Both the position numbers and the translations under genes were made by a program. A DNA stretch of 25,292 bases from DATFLS01 sp964413425 (GTDB lineage Bacteria > Fidelibacterota > JAANXI01), in the NCBI GenBank assembly GCA_964413425.1, contig CAYPST010000057.1:1-25292 (forward strand). The letters are read 5' to 3'. The notes beneath the pieces were generated by a model. That model had not been told where the DNA came from and did not search any database. It saw only the letters and a program-made list of their open reading frames with translations. This document shows positions 1 to 6,901 of this stretch, piece after piece; positions within the stretch are counted from its first letter, which is position 1; every line of letters begins with the position of its first letter.

Positions 1-40
1 CCGCGGCTTTAACCCGCCTGCGGCGGTCTTAAAGCCGCTA
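1..40. repeat. Palindrome family X, copy 1
   Basis: A perfect 10-base stem (gcggctttaa at 3-12 pairing with ttaaagccgc at 29-38) encloses an inner ccgcc/ggcgg stem, giving a nested hairpin. A diverged copy lies at 667-706 and shares ccgcggctt, cccgcctg, cggcggtctt and gccgcta blocks. The copy may start before the window edge. Confidence 0.75.
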
Positions 41-72
41 GGCGTAGGGGGCTTCCACCCGCCACTGATTTT

Positions 73-112
73 CCCGCTTCAAGTCCCCGGTAGTTTCGGG
101 GAGTAAAGCGGG
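73..112. repeat. Palindrome family Y, copy 1
   Basis: The unit begins cccgcttcaagtcc and ends taaagcggg, forming an outer stem with an inner cccc/gggg stem. A second copy at 603-641 begins with the same cccgcttcaagtcc and has an even better stem, so the family keeps its pairing while the loop diverges. Confidence 0.75.
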
Positions 113-163
113 AGGGCCGGTATGCCCCGGTAGAATCCCGCGTAGGCGGGATGGAAGACAAAT

Positions 164-222
164 CGAGTAGCCCGGGATGCAGCGGAGCGTAATCCCGGGC
201 GGAGGTCTTGACGGGCTACTCG
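164..222. repeat. Large palindrome with GATGCAGCGGAGCGTAATC core
   Basis: An outer perfect 10-base stem (cgagtagccc at 164-173, gggctactcg at 213-222) overlaps an alternative inner stem (cccgggat 171-178, atcccggg 192-199). The core resembles a palindromic intergenic sequence type I have seen dispersed in many bacterial genomes (a GTAGCCCGGAT...ATCCGGG form). That resemblance is from memory and has not been searched. Confidence 0.6.
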
Positions 223-376
223 GATTTAATCATCCCTGCGGGATTTCTAGAGATCCGAGACCATCATGCACCATCGGAACTTTCTCCCGCTGACAGCCCC
301 GGCGGGATCGGGCGAATTGCCGTGTCTTGAGTACGCACTGTGAATTATCGACGGTTTGGGTGACCGCTCCCTCGTT

Positions 377-401
377 CCCTCTCCTTGAAAAAAGGAGAGG
401 G
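377..401. repeat. Perfect hairpin, 10-base stem
   Basis: ccctctcctt (377-386) pairs perfectly with aaggagaggg (392-401) around an A-rich five-base loop. No T tract follows on either strand, so it is not a standard intrinsic terminator. Confidence 0.6.
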
Positions 402-473
402 ATAACTACATGGAACCCTTCCAGGAAAGGGAGACCCAACAGCCCAGCATGCTCCCCGGGATTCGTCCGGTGA

Positions 474-495
474 CAGTCCCGGCGGGCCGGGACTG
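474..495. repeat. Perfect hairpin, 10-base stem
   Basis: cagtcccggc (474-483) pairs with gccgggactg (486-495) around a two-base spacer. Related text, ctgacagccccggcggg, occurs at about 290, and ctgacagtcccg at about 2611, so the left arm belongs to a small dispersed family. Confidence 0.6.
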
Positions 496-536
496 GGAGC
501 GGTTAAGTGCTCCTCCGGTACCTTGGGGAGATCGGA

Positions 537-567
537 GCGCTAACAGCCCGACAAGGGCTGTCAGCGC
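537..567. repeat. Hairpin, 13-base stem with one mismatch
   Basis: The left arm gcgctaacagccc (537-549) pairs with the right arm gggctgtcagcgc (555-567) at 12 of 13 positions around gacaa. It sits in the middle of the palindrome cluster. Confidence 0.6.
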
Positions 568-602
568 GGTGCTTTTTACGTTGGAAGCGTTCACCCACCT
601 CT

Positions 603-641
603 CCCGCTTCAAGTCCCGGCAGATGCCGGGGTTGAAGCGGG
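603..641. repeat. Palindrome family Y, copy 2
   Basis: The outer stem cccgcttcaa/ttgaagcggg is a perfect 10-base pair, with an inner cccggca/tgccggg stem. It is related to the copy at 73-112. The different inner bases still pair, which suggests the fold is conserved. Confidence 0.75.
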
Positions 642-666
642 TGACCCTCCTCCGTGTCTTGTGGTT

Positions 667-706
667 CCGCGGCTTACACCCGCCTGGCGGCGGTCTTGAA
701 GCCGCT
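667..706. repeat. Palindrome family X, copy 2
   Basis: This is a diverged copy of the element at 1-40, with the same inner ccgcc/ggcgg stem and the gcggctt/aagccgc outer arm. It lies only 17 bases beyond the stop codon of the minus-strand GH109-like gene. Confidence 0.75.
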
Positions 707-723
707 ACCTTTTGCTGCGAATA

Positions 724-2205
724 TCAGACTAAATTTGTCGTGCCTCCCTGTTGAATACTGATATCCATGCCTCGCTGGTTGGTCTCCCATGCGCCATTGG
801 TGAAGTCAGGGACTTTAACAGGAGCGCCCTGATGCGCTACGGACCATTCGCTCAATGGAGTAATGACACTCCACAGCGCCCCGTCATACACGTCTACCTC
901 GAGGGGCAATCCATTGCGGAGACAATCAATTAACCGCCAGTCGCTTGCGTCGACCCGTGCATATCCCCTGCTGCCATGACTCTGTGCCTGACTGCGCATT
1001 TGGCTGAATCTCCTGGTGATCTCCGGGGTATATTCCTCCACCACGGCATTGAATTTTTCCTCAGGAAACCACCCTTCGTCACTGGTGGCAATTCCTGGGG
1101 GCCATCCATGCCCTCCTGATGAGAAGATGCCTTTGGTGCCGCTGATTTTATCGAACCGGTACCCGGGACGGGGTGAACTGATATCATGCTGGAGCATAAT
1201 AGTCCGGCCCTTGCGGGTACGAATAATAGTCGTATTTATATTCCCGCGGAAATCGAGGCCCACATATGGTTTGTAAAAATCATCCACGGACGATGCGAGT
1301 TTTTTCATTTTTTCACCCATTGTGAAATCCGCGCTGGAGATCGAGACCATATAATCCATCCTGTCGCCATAATTCAGATCCAGAATCTGGGAAACAGGTC
1401 CCAAGCCATGGGCGGGATACAGATTGCCGTTCCGGTTCACATTTTCCTGCAGACGCCACGGCCGATATCCGAACCAGTTGTATTCATCCGCATCTCGTAC
1501 CCATCTGCCCTTGGTATTGGAGACCCGGTCATGAATATAATGGCCTTCCCCATGGATCAAATCTCCGAAGTATCCCTGTCTTGCCATATTCAACACGACG
1601 GCTGCCATTCCGTCATGGCATGAGCCGGACCCCATATAGCAATGGCGACGAGTCCGTTCTGACGTCTCCACCACGCGCCAGCATTCTTCAACCGTGCGCC
1701 CGATTGGGAGTTCGGTATACACATGTTTGCCATGTTCCATGGCATAGATGGCAATCGGAGCGTGAAGCCGCCATGGAGTTGCAGTATAAATGAGGTCAAT
1801 ATCCTGACGCTCACATACCTGCTTCCAGTTCTCCTGGCTCCCTGTATACGAATCCGGACGAGGCTTATTGGGAAACTCCTTCTGAAGCTCTTCTATGGCT
1901 TCATTGACCCTGTTGGCATGCAGATCACATAATGCTTTGATCTCAACCCCGTCAATACTTGCTAACCGCACAACGGTCCCGGATCCGCGGCTTCCGACAC
2001 CAATGAACCCCACTCGCACCGTTGCCAGTGCTGGCGCTCCATACCCGTGCATGTTAAATTGCTGCTCATGAGATTCATAAAACGGAGTCAGGGTATGTGC
2101 CTGTCCCCTTCCCGGCATCAGCCCGGACCCGGCCATCCCGGCACCGACCATTCCGGCACCGACCATTCCGGCAATCTTCAAAAATTCCCTGCGATTGGTA
2201 TTCAT
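724..2205 (-). CDS. GH109-like NAD-dependent glycosidase (Gfo/Idh/MocA fold), TAT-exported
   Basis: The 493-residue product starts with a TAT signal (NRREFLK, residues 4-10, then a Gly/Met-rich stretch). A Rossmann motif GFIGVGSRGSG is at 66-76. The usual Gfo/Idh/MocA EKP motif is replaced by TELPIG (164-169). Text typical of family GH109 follows: ERTRRHC, LNMARQGYFGDLIHGEG and NRNGNLYPAHGLGP (257-270), whose Tyr and His correspond to active-site residues as I recall the family. GH109 enzymes cleave glycosidic bonds, classically terminal alpha-GalNAc, through a transient NAD-dependent oxidation; the substrate here is unknown. The ATG at 2205 is chosen over an upstream in-frame start at 2241 because AGAAGGG precedes it and the TAT motif follows directly. 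It is the last of four co-directional genes, three of them sulfatases or a sulfatase remnant. A plain Gfo/Idh/MocA oxidoreductase is the alternative. Confidence 0.85.
   Translation of the reverse strand: MNTNRREFLKIAGMVGAGMVGAGMAGSGLMPGRGQAHTLTPFYESHEQQFNMHGYGAPALATVRVGFIGVGSRGSGTVVRLASIDGVEIKALCDLHANRVNEAIEELQKEFPNKPRPDSYTGSQENWKQVCERQDIDLIYTATPWRLHAPIAIYAMEHGKHVYTELPIGRTVEECWRVVETSERTRRHCYMGSGSCHDGMAAVVLNMARQGYFGDLIHGEGHYIHDRVSNTKGRWVRDADEYNWFGYRPWRLQENVNRNGNLYPAHGLGPVSQILDLNYGDRMDYMVSISSADFTMGEKMKKLASSVDDFYKPYVGLDFRGNINTTIIRTRKGRTIMLQHDISSPRPGYRFDKISGTKGIFSSGGHGWPPGIATSDEGWFPEEKFNAVVEEYTPEITRRFSQMRSQAQSHGSRGYARVDASDWRLIDCLRNGLPLEVDVYDGALWSVITPLSEWSVAHQGAPVKVPDFTNGAWETNQRGMDISIQQGGTTNLV
2131..2175. 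repeat. Three 15-base tandem repeats inside signal peptide
   Basis: Units at 2131-2145, 2146-2160 and 2161-2175 match g(a/g)ccat(t/c)ccggcacc with few changes. On the minus strand they encode a repeated Val/Ala-Gly-Ala/Ser-Gly-Met pattern in the hydrophobic part of the TAT signal of the GH109-like protein. Being in frame, copy-number changes would lengthen or shorten the h-region without breaking the gene. Confidence 0.8.
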
Positions 2206-2669
2206 TTTATATTCCCTTCTATTTACTGTGCAGTTTATCAAGAGATGTTTTGGCTATCAATCATGCCAAGCTTTCCGAAGAACAAAGGGAGGCGGAGGTG
2301 CTCTGACAGCAAACCTGCCGCAGGCTTCCCCCTGGAGTGGAAACAACGAACCAGTGGCGGACAAGACTATGCTGGTGTCTGCCATTTTCTGCATAAGGTG
2401 AATTGTCATATCAATGATGAAATTGAGAATATGAATTTGCTCTACCGGTCTTCTGGTGGTTTAGCTCTGCTTTCGTCGGCTGCTTATAAACAAAATTCTA
2501 CATAACGATACTCAGAATTGCCAGCGTAAAGAACCAGGTGATGGCCCAAATTTAAATTATCTTTGTGCACTGACAGATATTTGTGATTTCAAATCATGAA
2601 TGAGCATCAACCGCTGACAGTCCCGAGGTGCTGCGAATTCAGGTGCTGGTTCTTTTTAAATTTTGGTTA
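2206..2669. other. Intergenic region without recognisable gene
   Basis: This 464-base gap lies between two minus-strand genes. It holds the ribosome binding site of the GH109-like gene (AGAAGGG just upstream of 2205), a short cctgccgcagg palindrome near 2312, and a ctgacagtcccg fragment near 2611 matching text in the 1-720 cluster. The gap is long enough for the GH109-like gene to have its own promoter, but no convincing -35/-10 pair was seen. Confidence 0.5.
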
Positions 2670-4043
2670 TTACATTTCATAATTTGCTGTCACCTCGTTC
2701 TCCCATTTGATATATGCAGCTGTCATCCGTTGAACCAGTTCGGGGTTGTCCCCTGCCAGGTTCGTCGTTTCCCCGATATCCCGGGAGAGATTGTACAGTT
2801 CCGGCTCCTGGTCACCGATCAGGCAGAGCTTCCATGGTCCCTGCCGGATGGCCCGGTGTTCCCCGATTTTCCAGCACACCGCCCGGTCAGGAAGGGGTTT
2901 ATTTTCCCGCAGAAGCGGAGCAATACTGATCCCATCCAGATGCAGATCTGATGGTATATCAGTTCCTGCCAGTTCCAGGAAGGTGGGATACATATCCATG
3001 GTCATCACCAGTTCATCGGAAACGGAACCCGGTTCGATGATGCCGGGCCAGCGGGCGAGAAACGGCACCCGGTGGCCGCCTTCGTAGACCTGGGTTTTCT
3101 GTCCCCTGAGCGGTCCATTGCTGGAAATGTGAAAATGGGTATTGCCGTAATGCCTGTATCCGCCATTGTCGGAGGTGAAAATGACCAGGGTGTTTTCTGC
3201 CAGACCCAGGCGCTGCAGTGTGCCGATGATTCTCCCAACGCCTCCATCCACCGCTTCGATCATGGCTTTCACATGGGGACTGACATCATCAGGATTCGGT
3301 ATAATACCCCATTTATCGTCCGTGTAAACCTCCCCTGCCCTCCGGTGCGGCGGATCATCGGGTCCCTGCCAGGGGAAGTGGATGGACAGATGGGATACAT
3401 ACAGGAAGAAGGGAGTGTTTTTATGGGCCTCAATAAAATTGATACTGTGCTCGGTAATCAAATCTTCGCTGTAGCCCTTCTCCATGTCGAGAGTGGTATT
3501 GTGCCACCAGTCTTTCCTGCCCCAGCGATCGATGTGGGTGTGGTGATCTCCGTCGCCGGCCACCAGACCGATAAACTCATCAAATCCCTGCCGGGTCGGA
3601 AGAAAAGGCGGTTGATAGCCCAGGTGCCATTTTCCATACATGCCGGTTGTATAACCGTCCTCCTGCATGGCCTCTGCGATAGTATGGGCCTCCAGCGGCA
3701 GCCCGTCATCATAATCGCTTTTCCCGGAGAGAGGTCCCTCGAATTTTTCCCCGGACCGGTGCTGATATCTGCCCGTCAGGAACGCAGCGCGGGTGGGTGT
3801 ACACATGGGGCCATTGGAGTGATAGTCGGTCAGCAGCATGCCCTCTTCTGCCAGCCGGTCGATGTTCGGCGTGTTGTTCATTTCACTGCCGTAACATCCG
3901 ATATCCCCGTATCCCAGATCATCGATCATGATGAAGATGATGTTGGGTTTCCCGGAAACACGTTTCCTGCCGTACCCCAACACTGGCAGTGCCATCAAAG
4001 ATAAACTAAGGTGTTTCAGGAACTGTCGTCGTGTAAGGGACAT
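2670..4043 (-). CDS. Formylglycine-dependent sulfatase, TAT-exported
   Basis: The 457-residue protein belongs to the arylsulfatase (S1) family, which hydrolyses sulfate esters on glycans or aryl compounds outside the cytoplasm. A TAT signal (TRRQFLK, 4-10) precedes KPNIIFIMIDD, whose Asp41 and Asp42 bind calcium. CTPTR at 81-85 carries Cys81, the residue matured to formylglycine. GKWHLG (137-142), His222, SDNGG (291-295) and Lys316 in LRGQKTQVYEGG complete the canonical active site, so it looks catalytically intact. The ATG at 4043 is preferred to the GTG at 4049 because AAGGAG sits at correct spacing for it. It lies between another sulfatase and the GH109-like gene on the same strand. The substrate cannot be read from the sequence. 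Confidence 0.93.
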   Translation of the reverse strand: MSLTRRQFLKHLSLSLMALPVLGYGRKRVSGKPNIIFIMIDDLGYGDIGCYGSEMNNTPNIDRLAEEGMLLTDYHSNGPMCTPTRAAFLTGRYQHRSGEKFEGPLSGKSDYDDGLPLEAHTIAEAMQEDGYTTGMYGKWHLGYQPPFLPTRQGFDEFIGLVAGDGDHHTHIDRWGRKDWWHNTTLDMEKGYSEDLITEHSINFIEAHKNTPFFLYVSHLSIHFPWQGPDDPPHRRAGEVYTDDKWGIIPNPDDVSPHVKAMIEAVDGGVGRIIGTLQRLGLAENTLVIFTSDNGGYRHYGNTHFHISSNGPLRGQKTQVYEGGHRVPFLARWPGIIEPGSVSDELVMTMDMYPTFLELAGTDIPSDLHLDGISIAPLLRENKPLPDRAVCWKIGEHRAIRQGPWKLCLIGDQEPELYNLSRDIGETTNLAGDNPELVQRMTAAYIKWENEVTANYEM

Positions 4044-4072
4044 ACTCACTCCTTCAATTTAACTTGCAAATT

Positions 4073-4092
4073 CCCTGGGGCTTGCCCCAGGG
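4073..4092. repeat. Small perfect hairpin with CTTG loop, copy 1
   Basis: ccctgggg (4073-4080), loop cttg, ccccaggg (4085-4092). It lies between two sulfatase genes, immediately upstream of the second. It matches the hairpin at 4139-4158 in size and loop. No T tract follows on the minus strand. Confidence 0.7.
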
Positions 4093-4138
4093 TCACCTGC
4101 CATCTTTTGGATGGGAAGGGTAGAAATGTAGTCTGATA

Positions 4139-4158
4139 CCCTGCGGCTTGCCGCAGGG
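4139..4158. repeat. Small perfect hairpin with CTTG loop, copy 2
   Basis: ccctgcgg (4139-4146), loop cttg, ccgcaggg (4151-4158). Compared with copy 1, one base pair in each arm has changed in a compensated way (G-C to C-G), so the fold rather than the exact text is kept. Confidence 0.7.
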
Positions 4159-4307
4159 AGAATTCATTACAAGTTGCATGTGTGCTCGGAAAAACTTTCG
4201 GCAGGTTTTCCATTGATCTTCCGGGTTTCAAATGAAATACCATAGATTCTTCCCTGTTCTCTTTGGCAGAATCGTTTCCAATATCCCGGGCAACTAACCT
4301 GGGCAGG

Positions 4308-5705
4308 TTAATTCTTCTGCCAGATGGGCTCCCCTTCGTATTTTTCACCAATGGGATACCGATCGCTGGGAATGACGATCTCCTCCATAATGGTATCAAT
4401 TTTTTGAACGAGTTCAGGATGTTGGTTTGCCAGATCATGTTTCTCTCCGGGATCTGTGCGCAGATCATACAGCTGAATCGGATTGCCCTGTCCCTCCCGG
4501 ATCCCCTTCCACCAGCCCAGGCGGACTGCCTGATCATACCGATCCCGGCAATGCCCGTAGTCCCAGTACAGGTAGGGATATTGCTGTTTCATCTCCTTGC
4601 CCTGTAACGCATTGACCACAGAAATCCCATCGATTTGCTCGGGACAGCTGGCCCCGGCCAGTCCGGCGAAGGTCGGCATCATATCCTGGAAGGCGATGAT
4701 GTCATCACTGACGTGTCCGGCAGGCACGGTCCCCGACCAGCGGGCGATAAACGGCACCCGGATGCCTCCTTCGGTCAGATCGCGCTTGTATCCGCGCAAG
4801 GGACCGTTAGTATCGAACTGCTTCCATACGGTGCTGTGTCCCCCGTTATCACTGGTAAAAATAATCAAAGTCTGTTCCCGGAGGCCCAGTGCATCAATGA
4901 GATCGACGATCCGGCCTATGTCCTGGTCAAGCATATGCACCATCGCGGCGTATTTCTTCGATTGGGCATCCCAGTTTTTCTCGGAATACGGTTCGGTGGA
5001 GGGCACGGCAAACCGATCCGGGTCTTCCGATTCTGCTGAAAAATGGGGCAGAGTAAAGGCAGCATAGAGAAAGAAAGGGCCACCTGCGGAATCTTTGATA
5101 AACTGAACCGCACGGTCGGCAATCAGATGGTGGCTGTAATACTCCTGAGATTCCGAATTGCCGGGAAGCTCCAGGCGCCCTTCGTTATCATCAAGGTATT
5201 CCGTATAGTAGTAGTGGGCGTGATCCTGATTGAGGTAACCGAACCACATATCGAATCCTTGATTGGTGGCCCGACCGACTGTGCCGGCATCACCCAACGA
5301 CCATTTCCCGACACCACCGCATTGGTACCCGGCGCGCTGAAGAATCTCTGCAACAGTGACGTCCCCTTCCCGGAGATAGGTATGATAGTGCGGGATATTA
5401 TCGCGGGCGGGAGTATGGCCGTTGTGCAACCCGGTCATGAGCACACTGCGCGAAGGGGTGCAGACGGGTCCGCCGGCATACGCCTGGGTGAAACGGGTGC
5501 CTTCCCTTGCCAGCTGATCGATATTCGGTGTTTGGATGAGGTCTTGCCCGTAACAGCCCAGATCTCCATACCCGAGATCATCAGCCATGATAAAGATTAT
5601 GTTGGGCTGTGATTTCAATCGTGTTACTTTCGATAAAATTGGACCTGCAGCGACCAACGTAGTGAGCGAGACAGAGAACGTTCTCAGAAAATCTCTGCGA
5701 TTCAT
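4308..5705 (-). CDS. Formylglycine-dependent sulfatase, TAT-exported
   Basis: The 465-residue S1-family sulfatase has a TAT signal (NRRDFLR, 2-8) and QPNIIFIMADD with metal ligands Asp42 and Asp43. CTPSR at 82-86 contains the Cys82 to be converted to formylglycine. The usual GKWHLG reads GKWSLG (133-138). GYLNQDHAHYYY (156-167), His221, SDNGG (285-289) and Lys307 in GPLRGYKRDLTEGG are present. The NQ-HAH-YY segment marks a recognisable sulfatase subgroup also found in other glycan-degrading bacteria. The ATG at 5705 follows a GGGGG run used as ribosome binding site. It is co-directional with the sulfatase remnant upstream (157-base gap) and the sulfatase downstream (264-base gap containing two hairpins). 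Natural substrate unknown. Confidence 0.93.
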   Translation of the reverse strand: MNRRDFLRTFSVSLTTLVAAGPILSKVTRLKSQPNIIFIMADDLGYGDLGCYGQDLIQTPNIDQLAREGTRFTQAYAGGPVCTPSRSVLMTGLHNGHTPARDNIPHYHTYLREGDVTVAEILQRAGYQCGGVGKWSLGDAGTVGRATNQGFDMWFGYLNQDHAHYYYTEYLDDNEGRLELPGNSESQEYYSHHLIADRAVQFIKDSAGGPFFLYAAFTLPHFSAESEDPDRFAVPSTEPYSEKNWDAQSKKYAAMVHMLDQDIGRIVDLIDALGLREQTLIIFTSDNGGHSTVWKQFDTNGPLRGYKRDLTEGGIRVPFIARWSGTVPAGHVSDDIIAFQDMMPTFAGLAGASCPEQIDGISVVNALQGKEMKQQYPYLYWDYGHCRDRYDQAVRLGWWKGIREGQGNPIQLYDLRTDPGEKHDLANQHPELVQKIDTIMEEIVIPSDRYPIGEKYEGEPIWQKN

Positions 5706-5831
5706 AAAGACCCCCGATTATTGGAAATGAAGTAACCACATATGTGCATCTCGGGTTCTCTCCAGGGTATTTATTATTTTCGTCATAATCTATGTCCCTT
5801 CTCTGTTTTTCTGATACCCTCAATGCTGTTC

Positions 5832-5863
5832 GTAAATGGAGTATCTCATCAGATACTATTTAC
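5832..5863 (-). terminator. Hairpin at 3' end of sulfatase remnant
   Basis: gtaaat and agtatct arms pair with agatact and atttac around catc, giving 13 pairs interrupted by one two-base bulge. It sits directly after the minus-strand stop codon at 5865-5863. There is no downstream U tract, so it may be an RNA stabiliser or a non-canonical terminator rather than an intrinsic one. Confidence 0.35.
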
Positions 5864-6468
5864 TATTGGTCCTCCACTCCGACTTCGTTTATCCATTCTT
5901 TATGCAGGCTGGTGAGCTCATGAACAATGTCCGGATGCTCATCGGCGAAGTTGGTCATTTCGGTGATATCTTTGTCCAGATTGGCCAGGAATGGGTTATC
6001 GTCTTCGGTCACCTCGGCTTTGTGGGAGGTATCCCTGGGATTGCCCACCAGTTTCCAGGGGCCTTTTCGCACCGCCCACTGCGGCCCCCATTCAGTCCGG
6101 CCCGACTGCCAGTGAAAGACATCGTGGGCGTCCGGGGCATCCCCGGAGCGGATAATCGGCACCAGGCTGGTGCCGTCGAGTGTCCGATCCGGGAGATCCA
6201 CCTGGCAGTACTCCGCAATCGTGGGCAGCCAGTCGCAGTTCGTTGCCAGCTGTTTCCGTACTTTGTTCTCCGGCATATGTCCCGGCCAGCTGATCATGGT
6301 GGCCCCGTAAACATTGGTATCAATGGAACCCTGATCATCGGTATAAATGAGAATGACATTCGGTTTCCTTGATTGCTGCGCAGCCTTCAGATGTCTGAAC
6401 GCGCCACAGGAAAAAGCCATCCCTGCGATTCCCAGGCCAACCTGCTTGATGAAAGCACGGCGATTCAT
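5863..6468 (-). pseudogene. Sulfatase with large in-frame internal deletion
   Basis: The 201-residue product keeps both ends of an S1 sulfatase but lacks its middle. The N-terminus has a TAT signal (NRRAFIK, 2-8) and KPNVILIYTDDQGSID, with metal-binding Asp44 and Asp45. At residues 55-57 (near 6298-6306) the text jumps from YGA directly to TMISWPGHMPENKVR, normally found about 275 residues later, and then runs normally to the end (CDWLPTIAEY, DGTSLVPII, KGPWKLVGNP). The formylglycine motif, GKWHLG and the DNGG region are all missing, so it cannot be a working sulfatase. Reading frame and ribosome binding site (GGGAGAG before the ATG at 6468) are intact. It could be a recent deletion, an assembly collapse, or a retained short protein. 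Confidence 0.85.
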
Positions 6469-6901
6469 GGAATAATCTCTCCCTGTATTTTGCCTCTTAT
6501 AAGGATTAATATAACCGGTTCCGTGAAATGGCATCGGACACTCAAGCACATAATCAGGTAATCCCTGTCATTTTGATTCCGGCTCACTTTATCCGATGGG
6601 ACAAATATTCAATACGAAATATTAGCCCTGATAGCAAGCCGAATTCTATATGAACAGCTCTGCGATATAATACGGAAAGGTTCCCAATCAGACCACTCTG
6701 AAAACGCTTGCAGTGAGTCTTATGTAATATGTATAGTTATCTCTCCATGAGCAGAAAGCGAAATCTCATTCCGGATACCGGGAGTTAAGTTTACTTTTAG
6801 AGGAATTTGTTCCTATATTAACCTTCCACGTTCGGATAGAAATATCGTACATTAACTATATCAGGCTGACCAGTAATAACCAAGCCAAAGGAGTTCTATC
6901 T
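6469..6901. other. Divergent intergenic region
   Basis: This 433-base A+T-rich gap separates the minus-strand sulfatase group from the plus-strand sulfatase. It must hold promoters for both directions. A candidate plus-strand promoter is listed separately, and AAAGGAG at 6887-6893 is the ribosome binding site of the plus-strand sulfatase. No gene is seen. Confidence 0.55.
6708..6737 (+). promoter_or_regulatory. Possible sigma-70-like promoter
   Basis: TTGCAG (6708-6713) and TATAGT (6732-6737) are separated by 18 bases, about 165 bases upstream of the plus-strand sulfatase start. Both boxes are imperfect and the organism's promoter rules are unknown, so this is only a candidate. Confidence 0.22.

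Larger units (their letters stand above)
1..723. other. Non-coding palindrome cluster
   Basis: No convincing gene is seen here; the short open frames run through palindromes and lack family-like composition. The stretch holds at least eight perfect or near-perfect inverted repeats: 3-38, 73-112, 135-152, 164-222, 377-401, 474-495, 537-567 and 603-641, with a further palindromic unit at 667-706. Two families are present twice, listed separately. It lies downstream of the minus-strand GH109-like gene, so it could contribute to transcription termination, but no classic U-tract terminator is evident. The density suggests a cluster of REP-like intergenic elements. Confidence 0.75.

Noticed and set aside
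1..723. CRISPR array
   Set aside because: The repeats are palindromic, irregularly spaced and of several families, not regularly spaced identical direct repeats.
410..754. 114-residue plus-strand open frame in the palindrome cluster
   Set aside because: It runs through hairpins and lacks domain-like composition.
3072..4004. 310-residue plus-strand open frame
   Set aside because: It is antisense to an intact sulfatase with all catalytic motifs, so it is a mirror frame of a conserved gene.
4046..4537. 163-residue minus-strand frame spanning the inter-sulfatase gap
   Set aside because: Most of it is an out-of-frame reading of the sulfatase 3' end and the two hairpins; no ribosome binding site or conserved motif.
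5043..5612. 189-residue plus-strand open frame
   Set aside because: It lies antisense within the second sulfatase and has no family-like motifs.
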